Source: a virus. Taken from it: 23,285 nt of DNA. The notes beneath the pieces were generated by a model. The model was not told where the DNA came from and did no database searches. It saw only the letters and a list, made by a program, of their open reading frames with translations. The stretch spans positions 1 to 23,285 of IMG/VR virus record IMGVR_UViG_3300035703_000414; one strand, 5' to 3'. The translations under genes were made by a program, and so were the position numbers. This document shows positions 7,222 through 12,595 of this stretch, in pieces (within the stretch, counting starts at the first letter, position 1; each line of letters begins with the position of its first letter).

Positions 7222-7997
7222 AATTTGACCTTTGGTTTGATCGTACCGCTAGTAACGTGATATAGAAAAATTTCATTTTGTTTAATTGATTTTATAGCCG
7301 CAATATCACCTACTTTAGCATATTTACTATTATTGATAAAGATAACTTCATGTTTACTAAAATAGTTATCATAAGCGCTTTTTGCAAATTTTTGTTCAAT
7401 GGCATTAAATTCAGCTGGAGCTTTTTGTTTCATGAGTTTTAAATCATTTGGTGCTATTTCAGTAGCAGATCCTCTTACCTCAAGTTTCATTCTCAATTTA
7501 TTTAGTTCAGTTTTAAATTCATCTAATGCAATGGTACCACCAAGTTTAAAGTCATAAGCCATGTTATCGGTACTTACAGATACTGCTTTTACTTCATAAC
7601 CCTTACCGCCGACCATTATATCTAGGCCAGCAGATGCACCTCCACCCAATTTTGCATTATTAATTAGAAAATACAGTGTTACTTCACCCGGCCCAATTCC
7701 TTTGAGATTGTAGTTGTGAAGTTTTTTAAAGTTTTCCATATCCTGATTTTTTAATGTAGCAATAAGTGTATTTAGTTTTTCCATATTAACACCATCAATT
7801 GTTTTTGAGATGTCAAATTTTGGAAAGAAATGCATATTAAACAAATATTGAATTTCTTTTTTATGTATCAGAGTGGTAAATTCTGATGGTTTTAAATTGA
7901 ATGACGAAACTTTGAGAGCATTATTAATAAACTCCATGTTCAAATCCGCCATAGTAATCTCCGATTCTTCTTTTATAAACTCTCTAAATCGTTTCAT
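7218..7997 (-). CDS. PD-(D/E)XK nuclease-like late protein with capsid-targeting N-terminus
   Basis: A 259-residue protein. Residues 103-140 contain GPGEVTLYFLINNAKLGGG followed by GLDIMVGGKGYEVKAV; Glu105, Asp126 and Glu135-x-Lys137 are arranged as in PD-(D/E)XK nucleases. I infer a metal-dependent DNA endonuclease or a relative that has kept the fold. The rest is Lys-rich and helical. It begins MKRFREFIKEESE, the closest match in the window to the T4 internal-protein targeting peptide (which I recall as MKTYQEFIAE, cut after Glu10). The start at 7995-7997 is chosen because AAGGGG lies about 6 bases upstream; the open frame extends 51 more codons but crosses the late promoter and terminator. 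It is the first gene after the late promoter at 8021-8028. Confidence 0.72.
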   Translation of the reverse strand: MKRFREFIKEESEITMADLNMEFINNALKVSSFNLKPSEFTTLIHKKEIQYLFNMHFFPKFDISKTIDGVNMEKLNTLIATLKNQDMENFKKLHNYNLKGIGPGEVTLYFLINNAKLGGGASAGLDIMVGGKGYEVKAVSVSTDNMAYDFKLGGTIALDEFKTELNKLRMKLEVRGSATEIAPNDLKLMKQKAPAEFNAIEQKFAKSAYDNYFSKHEVIFINNSKYAKVGDIAAIKSIKQNEIFLYHVTSGTIKPKVKL

Positions 7998-8020
7998 AGG
8001 CATCCCCTTAAACTTTAGAG

Positions 8021-8028
8021 TATTTATA
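8021..8028 (-). promoter_or_regulatory. T4-type late promoter TATAAATA
   Basis: An exact match to the T4 late promoter octamer on the minus strand, with no -35 box, as expected for late promoters read by the gp55/gp33-modified polymerase. It lies between the upstream terminator and the AAGGGG site of the nuclease-like gene, leaving a leader of roughly 15-20 bases. It should drive the nuclease-like, DUF6267 and structural genes. Confidence 0.85.
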
Positions 8029-8030
8029 TA

Positions 8031-8054
8031 AAAAAAAGAGCCCGAAGGCTCTTT
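8031..8054 (-). terminator. Rho-independent terminator after the tiny-gene cluster
   Basis: On the minus strand AGAGCC, loop TTCG, GGCTCT is followed by a run of T. The stem begins within the stop codon of the 88-aa gene (8053). It separates the early tiny genes from the late promoter at 8021-8028. Confidence 0.9.
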
Positions 8055-8319
8055 AAGTTTTTGCATTTTCACCAATGAGGATATAATCCTTGTCACCGGT
8101 AAATATTTCTGTAAAGATTTCAAAGTATTTATTTGTATGGGTAATGCCATTCAAAACCAAATAATATTGGAACTCATCCTTCAGTAGATCTTCATCCATA
8201 GATCGAATGTCAAAACCAAAACTTTCAAAATCCCATTCCATGGCTTCAGCAATTGTGCACCCATAGTCTTTCATCATACCAAGAATGCGCAGAATAAAGG
8301 TATCTAATGGATCATTCAT
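8053..8319 (-). CDS. Hypothetical acidic 88-aa protein
   Basis: I do not recognise this family. The protein is acidic and rich in aromatic residues (MNDPLDTFILRILGMMKDYG; later DFESFGFDIRSMDEDLL and IFTEIFTGDKDYILIGE), looks soluble and helical, and has no membrane segment. ATG 8317-8319 has GGAG about 7 bases upstream; the open frame continues 40 codons further but that part belongs to the 59-aa gene in another frame. It overlaps that gene by 8 bases and is last in the early tiny-gene run, ending at a strong terminator. Its size and position suggest an early host-takeover or anti-defence role, which is inference only. Confidence 0.72.
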   Translation of the reverse strand: MNDPLDTFILRILGMMKDYGCTIAEAMEWDFESFGFDIRSMDEDLLKDEFQYYLVLNGITHTNKYFEIFTEIFTGDKDYILIGENAKT

Positions 8320-8491
8320 ATTCAACTCCACAATCACAGTCTGCAATATATTCAGACCAAACAGAATCATATGCGATGTCGACATTTGCCAACCAATGGC
8401 CAACAAATTCAGGATTGAGAACCAACCAACAACCAACAATCAGTTGTGCCATGGCAATTGTAATCACAATATCACGTACAATCTTAATCAT
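8312..8491 (-). CDS. Hypothetical 59-aa protein with a hydrophobic N-terminus
   Basis: A small ORF starting MIKIVRDIVITIAMAQLIVG, a hydrophobic stretch long enough for a membrane helix, followed by an acidic, Trp/Tyr-rich tail ending with Cys-Asp-Cys. The start at 8489-8491 overlaps the stop of the upstream 42-aa gene (ATGA) and its own stop lies 8 bases inside the next gene, so it is coupled to both. There is no strong ribosome-binding site of its own. Topology could be a single inner-membrane helix with a short acidic domain. I do not recognise a family. Confidence 0.6.
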   Translation of the reverse strand: MIKIVRDIVITIAMAQLIVGCWLVLNPEFVGHWLANVDIAYDSVWSEYIADCDCGVEYE

Positions 8492-8616
8492 TCAAAGATC
8501 ACTTTCATAAATGCGACAAAGTAGGGGAAAAGAAAGATAAAGGTAAACAAGGTTGCAACTCCAGCAACATCTTCAACAATATCCCAGAAGGTGACAGTTT
8601 CAAGATAGTTCATCAT
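8488..8616 (-). CDS. Small 42-aa membrane protein
   Basis: A 42-residue ORF beginning MMNYLETVTFWDIVEDVAGV and continuing with a dense hydrophobic stretch (ATLFTFIFLFPYFVAFMKV) that should span the membrane once. The start at 8614-8616 follows AAGGAG about 8 bases upstream, in the same initiation block (AACTGACCATGATGAAC) as the 78-aa gene, which supports real translation. Its stop overlaps the next start (ATGA). Function unknown; single-pass early phage proteins of this size include superinfection-exclusion and lysis-control proteins, but nothing here decides. Confidence 0.65.
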   Translation of the reverse strand: MMNYLETVTFWDIVEDVAGVATLFTFIFLFPYFVAFMKVIFE

Positions 8617-8628
8617 GGTCAGTTCTCC

Positions 8629-8865
8629 TTAATTAAGGTTCAGAGCGTCAGCAAGTTCTTTCCAGGTGAAGCCAACATTACTCTCAGCATATTTACGAGC
8701 AGAGTCAAAGTCAACAAATGGACCGGCAGATGTGAAGTCATTCATCAAGCCACCCTGAGGCATAAACACCATCCAATGGCGTTTCTGGTTCTTTGCGATA
8801 GTGACTGGTTTCAGTGAGTTGATAGCCTCATGTACGTTGTCGGTGATCTTCATAAAGTTCATCAT
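8629..8865 (-). CDS. Hypothetical 78-aa early protein
   Basis: The start is set at ATG 8863-8865, 8 bases after GGAGG; an in-frame ATG at 8878-8880 overlaps that site and is rejected. The protein is basic in the middle (KNQKRHWMVFMPQGGLMNDF) and ends with a helix (FDSARKYAESNVGFTWKELA). The pattern of a short beta-rich region followed by DSARKYAE-type helix is common in small phage proteins but I cannot name a family. It is expressed from the strong early promoter at 8894-8922 and its stop codon forms part of the ribosome-binding site of the next gene (TAAGGAG). Confidence 0.75.
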   Translation of the reverse strand: MMNFMKITDNVHEAINSLKPVTIAKNQKRHWMVFMPQGGLMNDFTSAGPFVDFDSARKYAESNVGFTWKELADALNLN

Positions 8866-8938
8866 GGTCAGTTCCTCCATTGGTTACATTTACTTTATAA
8901 ACCAAACAAAAACCATTGTCAACAACAAAATGTAATTA
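8862..8938 (-). repeat. Promoter-leader cassette, copy A
   Basis: About 75 bases that closely match 9083-9158. Shared blocks on the minus strand: CATTTTGTTGTTGACA (with the -35), a -10 TATAAA at the same 17-base spacing, then ATGTAACCAATG, AGGAACTGACCATG. The two copies differ mainly in the promoter spacer. Each cassette begins at the stop of one tiny gene and ends at the start codon of the next, so gene and promoter move as a unit. Confidence 0.8.
8894..8922 (-). promoter_or_regulatory. Sigma70-type early promoter (copy A)
   Basis: TTGACA at 8922-8917 and TATAAA at 8899-8894 on the minus strand, 17 bases apart. It drives the 78-aa gene and the small genes after it. Confidence 0.85.
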
Positions 8939-9085
8939 TTTAGACCAATTATCGCACATGTTGAGCAAAGCGTAATAGGTGCCACATTTGATCTTCTGTT
9001 TTGTTTTTTTGTGGATGCCGATCCAACCATTGCAGTTATACATAGTCCATTCAGATTCAAGTTGCTTTACACGTTCCAGAGTCAT
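8936..9085 (-). CDS. Hypothetical 49-aa early protein
   Basis: A 49-residue ORF with MTLERVKQLESEW at the N-terminus and a Trp/Lys/Cys-rich body (WIGIHKKTKQKIKCGTYYAL). Three Cys are present but not in a CxxC pair. ATG 9083-9085 is preceded by AAGGAACTGACC, the same initiation block as the neighbouring tiny genes, and by a duplicated promoter-leader cassette, which supports expression. Its stop lies inside the next cassette. Family unknown. Confidence 0.68.
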   Translation of the reverse strand: MTLERVKQLESEWTMYNCNGWIGIHKKTKQKIKCGTYYALLNMCDNWSK

Positions 9086-9158
9086 GGTCAGTTCCTTCAT
9101 TGGTTACATTATTTTTATAACATAACTAGAACACGATGTCAACAACAAAATGCAGTTA
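9083..9158 (-). repeat. Promoter-leader cassette, copy B
   Basis: Partner of the cassette at 8862-8938, with the same order: stop of an upstream tiny gene, CATTTTGTTGTTGACA, TATAAA, ATGTAACCAATG, AAGGAACTGACCATG. A shorter related block (AGTTCTCC against AGTTCCTCC, with GGTCA and CATCAT) also precedes the 42-aa gene at 8605-8625. Confidence 0.8.
9114..9142 (-). promoter_or_regulatory. Sigma70-type early promoter (copy B)
   Basis: TTGACA at 9142-9137 and TATAAA at 9119-9114 on the minus strand with a 17-base spacer. It drives the 49-aa gene. Confidence 0.85.
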
Positions 9159-9323
9159 TTCCGCATATTGTTGATAAACTTCCTGAACAAACGAATATGG
9201 GGCACCAGATAGACGCATTGCATTGAACAACATACGATCCTCATCTGGTTCTGTGACCCCCAGTTCAAGCATCTTTGCTTCCTCAATAGCTTCACGGATC
9301 TGTTCAAGTAGTGTGGTTACCAT
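9156..9323 (-). CDS. Hypothetical 55-aa early protein
   Basis: A 55-residue acidic, helical ORF (MVTTLLEQIREAIEEAKMLE ... APYSFVQEVYQQYAE) with the look of two helices joined by a GVTEPDEDR turn. ATG 9321-9323 has AAAAGGA about 6 bases upstream and the promoter at 9353-9380 lies just before it. It is the first of the tiny early genes and its stop abuts promoter cassette B. I do not recognise a family; an acidic two-helix protein expressed early could bind a host protein, but that is speculation. Confidence 0.7.
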   Translation of the reverse strand: MVTTLLEQIREAIEEAKMLELGVTEPDEDRMLFNAMRLSGAPYSFVQEVYQQYAE

Positions 9324-9352
9324 AGTATGTCCTTTTCATTATCATATAGATC

Positions 9353-9380
9353 AATATAAATTATTTCTTACATATGTCAA
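9353..9380 (-). promoter_or_regulatory. Sigma70-type early promoter for the tiny-gene run
   Basis: TTGACA at 9380-9375 and TATATT at 9358-9353 on the minus strand, 16 bases apart. The -35 overlaps the palindrome ACATATGT. It lies back to back with the plus-strand late promoter at 9399-9406. Confidence 0.75.
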
Positions 9381-9398
9381 TACCCAAGTTGCATTTTG

Positions 9399-9406
9399 TA
9401 TAAATA
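9399..9406 (+). promoter_or_regulatory. Plus-strand T4-type late promoter TATAAATA
   Basis: An exact late-promoter octamer, and the only one seen on the plus strand in an intergenic region. No plus-strand ORF follows it, but a structured segment and a plus-strand terminator do. Confidence 0.6.
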
Positions 9407-9411
9407 GTACT

Positions 9412-9561
9412 GTGGGTGCGTAGAGTACGTGAAACAACGTAAGAGGCAAGTGTGCAGTATATCACAACAGGAAAAGTCAGGGTCGCATTTCGAATGCCGG
9501 TGGGGTTCCGCCTGACACTCGTACCAAGCTAGGAAAGGTCATCAGAAATGGTGACCTTTTT
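9412..9561 (+). ncRNA. Candidate structured small RNA on the plus strand
   Basis: About 145-150 bases between a plus-strand late promoter and a plus-strand terminator, in a gap with no credible ORF on either strand. Visible helices: TACGT (9426-9430)/ACGTA (9437-9441) closing GAAACA; an outer helix GTCAGG (9476-9481)/CCTGAC (9511-9516) that encloses GCATT (9485-9489)/AATGC (9493-9497) and CGG (9498-9500)/CCG (9508-9510), a three-way junction; and the terminator stem. It is locally more GC-rich than its surroundings. It is not a tRNA. The family is unknown to me; the existence of the RNA is inferred from signals and structure only. Confidence 0.5.
9534..9561 (+). terminator. Rho-independent terminator of the candidate RNA
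   Basis: AAAGGTCA (9534-9541)/TGACCTTT (9552-9559) with a 10-base loop, and five T at 9557-9561. On the minus strand the same stem is followed by only three T, so it reads better on the plus strand, though weak bidirectional use after the 66-aa gene is possible. Confidence 0.65.
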
Positions 9562-9761
9562 CAGTTAAGTACAATATCAGATGGTAGGTCATATTTGTAA
9601 CAAAAGAATGATGGCGTGAATCCATTGAATCCACAACCAAGATTCAGCGATCGGACAAGTTTACGAGCACTCTCATTATCCTTTCTGGTTGCTACCACAT
9701 GATTTGTACCACGTTCTACTACCTCGTGAATACCTCCAGTTTCTTTAACACTATAACTCAC
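9561..9761 (-). CDS. Small conserved phage protein of 66 aa (GTG start)
   Basis: A 66-residue protein: a short beta region (VKETGGIHEVVERGTNHVVA) that looks like a trait-carrying hairpin repeat, then a helix (DNESARKLVRSLN) and the ending GCGFNGFTPSFFCYKY. The LN-x-G-x-GF-x-G-x-TP-x-FF pattern occurs in small proteins of many tailed phages, whose function is not known. The start is a GTG whose last bases overlap the gp41 stop (GTGA), with GGAGG about 6 bases upstream, so it is translated with the helicase. It is the last gene of the polymerase-recombinase-helicase operon. Confidence 0.75.
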   Translation of the reverse strand: MSYSVKETGGIHEVVERGTNHVVATRKDNESARKLVRSLNLGCGFNGFTPSFFCYKYDLPSDIVLN

Positions 9762-11191
9762 TTGAACCCTCCAAAACTTGGTTTCTTTTTCTTGAGGCCG
9801 AATAACTCACCGGTCGATGGATCAATGGCCTGAACATCATCATAGTTTTGTAGATCCATAACTGGTTTATCCTCGGATTGTTTCTTATCGTTCATCAGAC
9901 CCTTTTGTGCAGTTTCTTCAACATTGTATATGCGCATTTTTGATCTGTCAACTCCAACAACAAATCTCTTGTAAGCGTTAATATCGCCCCAACGATTTTT
10001 AAGTTGTTTGATCATAATTTGACCTAACTGTTCCAACTCTTCAGTCGAGATAAGACCAAACATAAAGTCTGCCGTTGCTGGTAGACCAAACGATTCTGAA
10101 GTATCAGTCAAGTCCATATCAGAATTACCAAACCCTGAACGAGTAGTCTGAGTTGCCGAAACAACCGGAACATTGAATTCAACGGCAAGACCTCGTAGTT
10201 CCTCGGCAATTGCTTTAATCATTGTGTACGAATTGACATTTGCACCATGACGAAGTCTTGAACTCATACAGATATTTAGGTAATCAATATAGATAATATC
10301 TGGTTTGAAATTACGTTTCAACCTTAGATCATTCAACAGATGTCTAAAATGAGCAGAACCGGCAGACGCAGTTGGGTATTCTTTAATAATAAGTTTACCT
10401 GTGGTCTTACCTTTCATACGTTCAATCTTTTTCACGTATACATCTTTTGGTAGCATACGAAGATCATCAAGTGATACATCAAGAAGATTGGCATCAATTC
10501 GTTCAGCAATCCGCTCTTCAGCCATTTCCAATGTAATATAAAGAACATTGAGTCCATCCATGAGATTAGATGCAGCACAGTGACACATAAACAAAGATTT
10601 ACCAACACCAGTACCGGCAAGTGCAATGATCAAAGCCTTTCGTGATACACCGCCCTTTGTAATCTTGTTCAATAAGTCAATATCGAATGGAATTTTGTCT
10701 TCTTTTTTATGATAGAAGTCAAATCGTTCATCAGAATTTTCAATAAAGTCGTGACCGATATTGCTATCAAATGAAATACCAAGAGCAGTTGATAGCAATT
10801 CAGGAATCGAACCTTTATCGGCAGTTTTATGCTGACCATCCAAGATTAGAATTGACTCACGTACTGCATTATATACTGCCTTATCCTGACAGAATTTTTC
10901 AGTCTTATCAATAAGCCATTGTATATCAGTCTTTTCATCATATATGAGATTATTGACTAGCTTATTTACATCGGCAAATTGTTGTTGATTCAAATCAGTG
11001 AGTTCACCAATGGAAATATTCAATGCTTCTTTGGTAGGCAATCCATTATATTGATCTACGTATTTGAGAATTGATTTGAAAACAATCTGTTCACTTTTAT
11101 CATGAAAGTAATCCGGCTTAATAAATGGGATTGTTTTTCTGGCATATTCATCATTGCTTATAAGTCCGGCTAGAATTGTTTGTTCGATCAT
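9758..11191 (-). CDS. 41: Replicative DNA helicase, T4 gp41 (DnaB family)
   Basis: A 477-residue hexameric helicase that unwinds DNA ahead of the phage polymerase and works with the primase. An N-terminal helical domain covers about residues 1-160. The RecA-like motor follows: Walker A GTGVGKS at 193-199, the LYITLEMAEERIAERIDANL region near 225, a Walker B-like stretch IIYIDYLNI, and SATQTTRSG around the sensor position. Residue order and length match T4 gp41 (475). The C-terminus (GLKKKKPSFGGFK) is basic. ATG 11189-11191 has GAGG upstream. It follows UvsX after a 53-base gap holding a stable hairpin, the same neighbourhood as in other T4-like phages. No intein or intron interrupts it. Confidence 0.95.
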   Translation of the reverse strand: MIEQTILAGLISNDEYARKTIPFIKPDYFHDKSEQIVFKSILKYVDQYNGLPTKEALNISIGELTDLNQQQFADVNKLVNNLIYDEKTDIQWLIDKTEKFCQDKAVYNAVRESILILDGQHKTADKGSIPELLSTALGISFDSNIGHDFIENSDERFDFYHKKEDKIPFDIDLLNKITKGGVSRKALIIALAGTGVGKSLFMCHCAASNLMDGLNVLYITLEMAEERIAERIDANLLDVSLDDLRMLPKDVYVKKIERMKGKTTGKLIIKEYPTASAGSAHFRHLLNDLRLKRNFKPDIIYIDYLNICMSSRLRHGANVNSYTMIKAIAEELRGLAVEFNVPVVSATQTTRSGFGNSDMDLTDTSESFGLPATADFMFGLISTEELEQLGQIMIKQLKNRWGDINAYKRFVVGVDRSKMRIYNVEETAQKGLMNDKKQSEDKPVMDLQNYDDVQAIDPSTGELFGLKKKKPSFGGFK

Positions 11192-11212
11192 ATGTACCTC
11201 ATATAGTATTGT

Positions 11213-11234
11213 GGGCGGAGAAAAACCTCCGCCC
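11213..11234 (-). other. Intercistronic hairpin between uvsX and gene 41
   Basis: GGGCGGAG, loop GTTTTT, CTCCGCCC on the minus strand: eight GC-rich pairs. No T tract follows, so it is not a typical terminator. It may be a processing or stability element that sets the relative levels of UvsX and gp41. Confidence 0.7.
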
Positions 11235-11244
11235 TATAGAATAA

Positions 11245-12327
11245 TTATTCAATATCTTCGTCAAGATCTTCCAAATCATCAATGACATCAACTGCTGTAG
11301 TAAAATGAGCCTTTGTCGACATAGTGTACCGATCTTGAATATGTTTTGCAAAATCAGTCTTCTCAAACATTTTAATCCAAAACTCACTATTGTCAACAAT
11401 ATCCTTTGCACGAAGCATCTTATCCGACAAGATCTCACCTGTGGATGGATCCATAGGTTCATACCAACCAACTTTTGGTTTCCGTAGATAACCACCTTCT
11501 TCGGCTACATCCATCAGACCAGACCATTTAGAGATACCACCTTCAAATGTTACAGTAATTGGAATCTTAGATTTTTCACGAACATGACGAGACTTTTCAA
11601 TGTTAATAACGAAGTGATAACCTTTGATCTCAGTACCGTCCTTCTCTTGTTGACGACCAATAATCCAAATAGCATCTGCAGAGTAATAAGCACCAGTACC
11701 ACCAGATACAATATCCTTAGGATACAAGCCAATCTCTTTATAGGTATGGTTAACGGCGATCAGAGGAATATCTTTCATATTCAAATGTGGAGTTACCATA
11801 CGGAACAATGATTTCATCTGTTTAGCACGAGTCATATCAGCAACTGATTTCTCATTCATAGCATCTTCGACTTCTTTCTTTGAAGCCAAGTTACCAATAG
11901 AGTCAATTACAATACAGACACGATCTTTTTTCTCAATACCATCCAACTGTTTCATAATGTCAAACTTCAACTGTTCAATATCGGTAATAGGTGTATGAAC
12001 AACTTGTGACATATTGATACCAAATGACTCAAAGTATGCTTGAGGAGTACCAAATTCCGAGTCATAGAATAGGATAACAGCCTCTGGATATTTCTTTTGA
12101 TATGCAGCAGCCATTAGTAATGCAAATGCCGATTTAAAGTGTTTGGAAGGACCAGCCAACATAAGTAGACCAGGTACCAAACCACCATCAACATGACCAG
12201 ACAAAGCAACGTTCACCATGGGTACTGGTGTTGGACACATTTCTTTTTTGCCATATACCTTCGATTCAGTAATTATGGCCGATTGTTTAATTGTACTATT
12301 TTTCAATAGTTTATCAATAAGCGACAT
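11245..12327 (-). CDS. uvsX: UvsX recombinase (RecA/Rad51 family)
   Basis: A 360-residue strand-exchange protein that coats single-stranded DNA and drives recombination-dependent replication and repair. Walker A is GPSKHFKS at 59-66, the form typical of T4-like UvsX; VILFYDSEFGTP near 90 and VCIVIDSIGNL near 140 give the catalytic Glu region and Walker B. The tail is strongly acidic (VIDDLEDLDEDIE), as in T4 UvsX. ATG 12325-12327 is chosen because AAGGG lies about 7 bases upstream and it begins right after the preceding stop (TAATATG); the frame extends 19 codons further into the upstream gene. It lies between the gp43 and gp41 genes. Confidence 0.95.
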   Translation of the reverse strand: MSLIDKLLKNSTIKQSAIITESKVYGKKEMCPTPVPMVNVALSGHVDGGLVPGLLMLAGPSKHFKSAFALLMAAAYQKKYPEAVILFYDSEFGTPQAYFESFGINMSQVVHTPITDIEQLKFDIMKQLDGIEKKDRVCIVIDSIGNLASKKEVEDAMNEKSVADMTRAKQMKSLFRMVTPHLNMKDIPLIAVNHTYKEIGLYPKDIVSGGTGAYYSADAIWIIGRQQEKDGTEIKGYHFVINIEKSRHVREKSKIPITVTFEGGISKWSGLMDVAEEGGYLRKPKVGWYEPMDPSTGEILSDKMLRAKDIVDNSEFWIKMFEKTDFAKHIQDRYTMSTKAHFTTAVDVIDDLEDLDEDIE

Positions 12328-12328
12328 A

Positions 12329-12595
12329 TTATTTCCCTTTATAGAGTTCAAGTAATTTATTTTCAAATTCAGATATTTTCTCATCCCGGTTGGGCCAATA
12401 AATGTAATCTTTATCTGGATTTTCTTTTAGGTGTTTTAACAATGGTAGTATAGATGAATATACACCATCTAATCGACTTTGTAAACCATTAATTTGTTCC
12501 ATATATTCAGTAATAATGGTTTCAGTATTTTGTACTGATTCTAATTCAGATTCAGATACAGCTGTAAAGCCAAAATCAAAAAGTTCTTTTTTCAA
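12329..12595 (-). CDS. Small conserved T4-like phage protein of 88 aa (TTG start)
   Basis: An 88-residue protein with DFGFTAVSESELESVQ near its start, a coiled-coil-like helix (ITEYMEQINGLQSRLDGVYS) and the ending LKENPDKDYIYWPNRDEKI. The NPDKDYIYWPNR motif is conserved in small proteins next to uvsX or gene 43 in T4-like phages of cyanobacteria and related hosts; its role is unknown. The start appears to be TTG at 12593-12595, overlapping the gp43 stop as TTGA, with AGAGGA about 9 bases upstream. No in-frame ATG gives the conserved N-terminus. The gene is coupled to polymerase and recombinase. Confidence 0.78.
   Translation of the reverse strand: MKKELFDFGFTAVSESELESVQNTETIITEYMEQINGLQSRLDGVYSSILPLLKHLKENPDKDYIYWPNRDEKISEFENKLLELYKGK

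Noticed and set aside
7998-8150. 51-codon extension of the nuclease-like protein
   Set aside because: It crosses the terminator at 8031-8054 and the late promoter at 8021-8028, and the ATG at 7997 has its own AAGGGG and gives the conserved capsid-targeting-like leader.
8320-8439. 40-codon extension of the 88-aa protein
   Set aside because: It would overlap the 59-aa gene, which has its own coupled start, and GGAG precedes ATG 8317-8319.
8605-8625. A third full promoter-leader cassette
   Set aside because: Only the start-codon context (AACTGACCATGATGAAC) is shared; there is no -35 or -10 copy, because it lies inside the coding end of the 78-aa gene.
9471-9525. tRNA or tmRNA-like 3' end (GGGGTTCCG ... 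ACCA)
   Set aside because: The stretch ends in ACCA and has TTCGAAT and GGTTCCG segments, but no 7-bp acceptor stem or properly placed 5-bp T arm with a 7-base loop can be formed. It fits the three-way junction better.
11199-11495. Alternative-frame minus-strand ORFs inside uvsX, gp43 and gp44
   Set aside because: They are contained within conserved enzymes in another frame and have no start signals.
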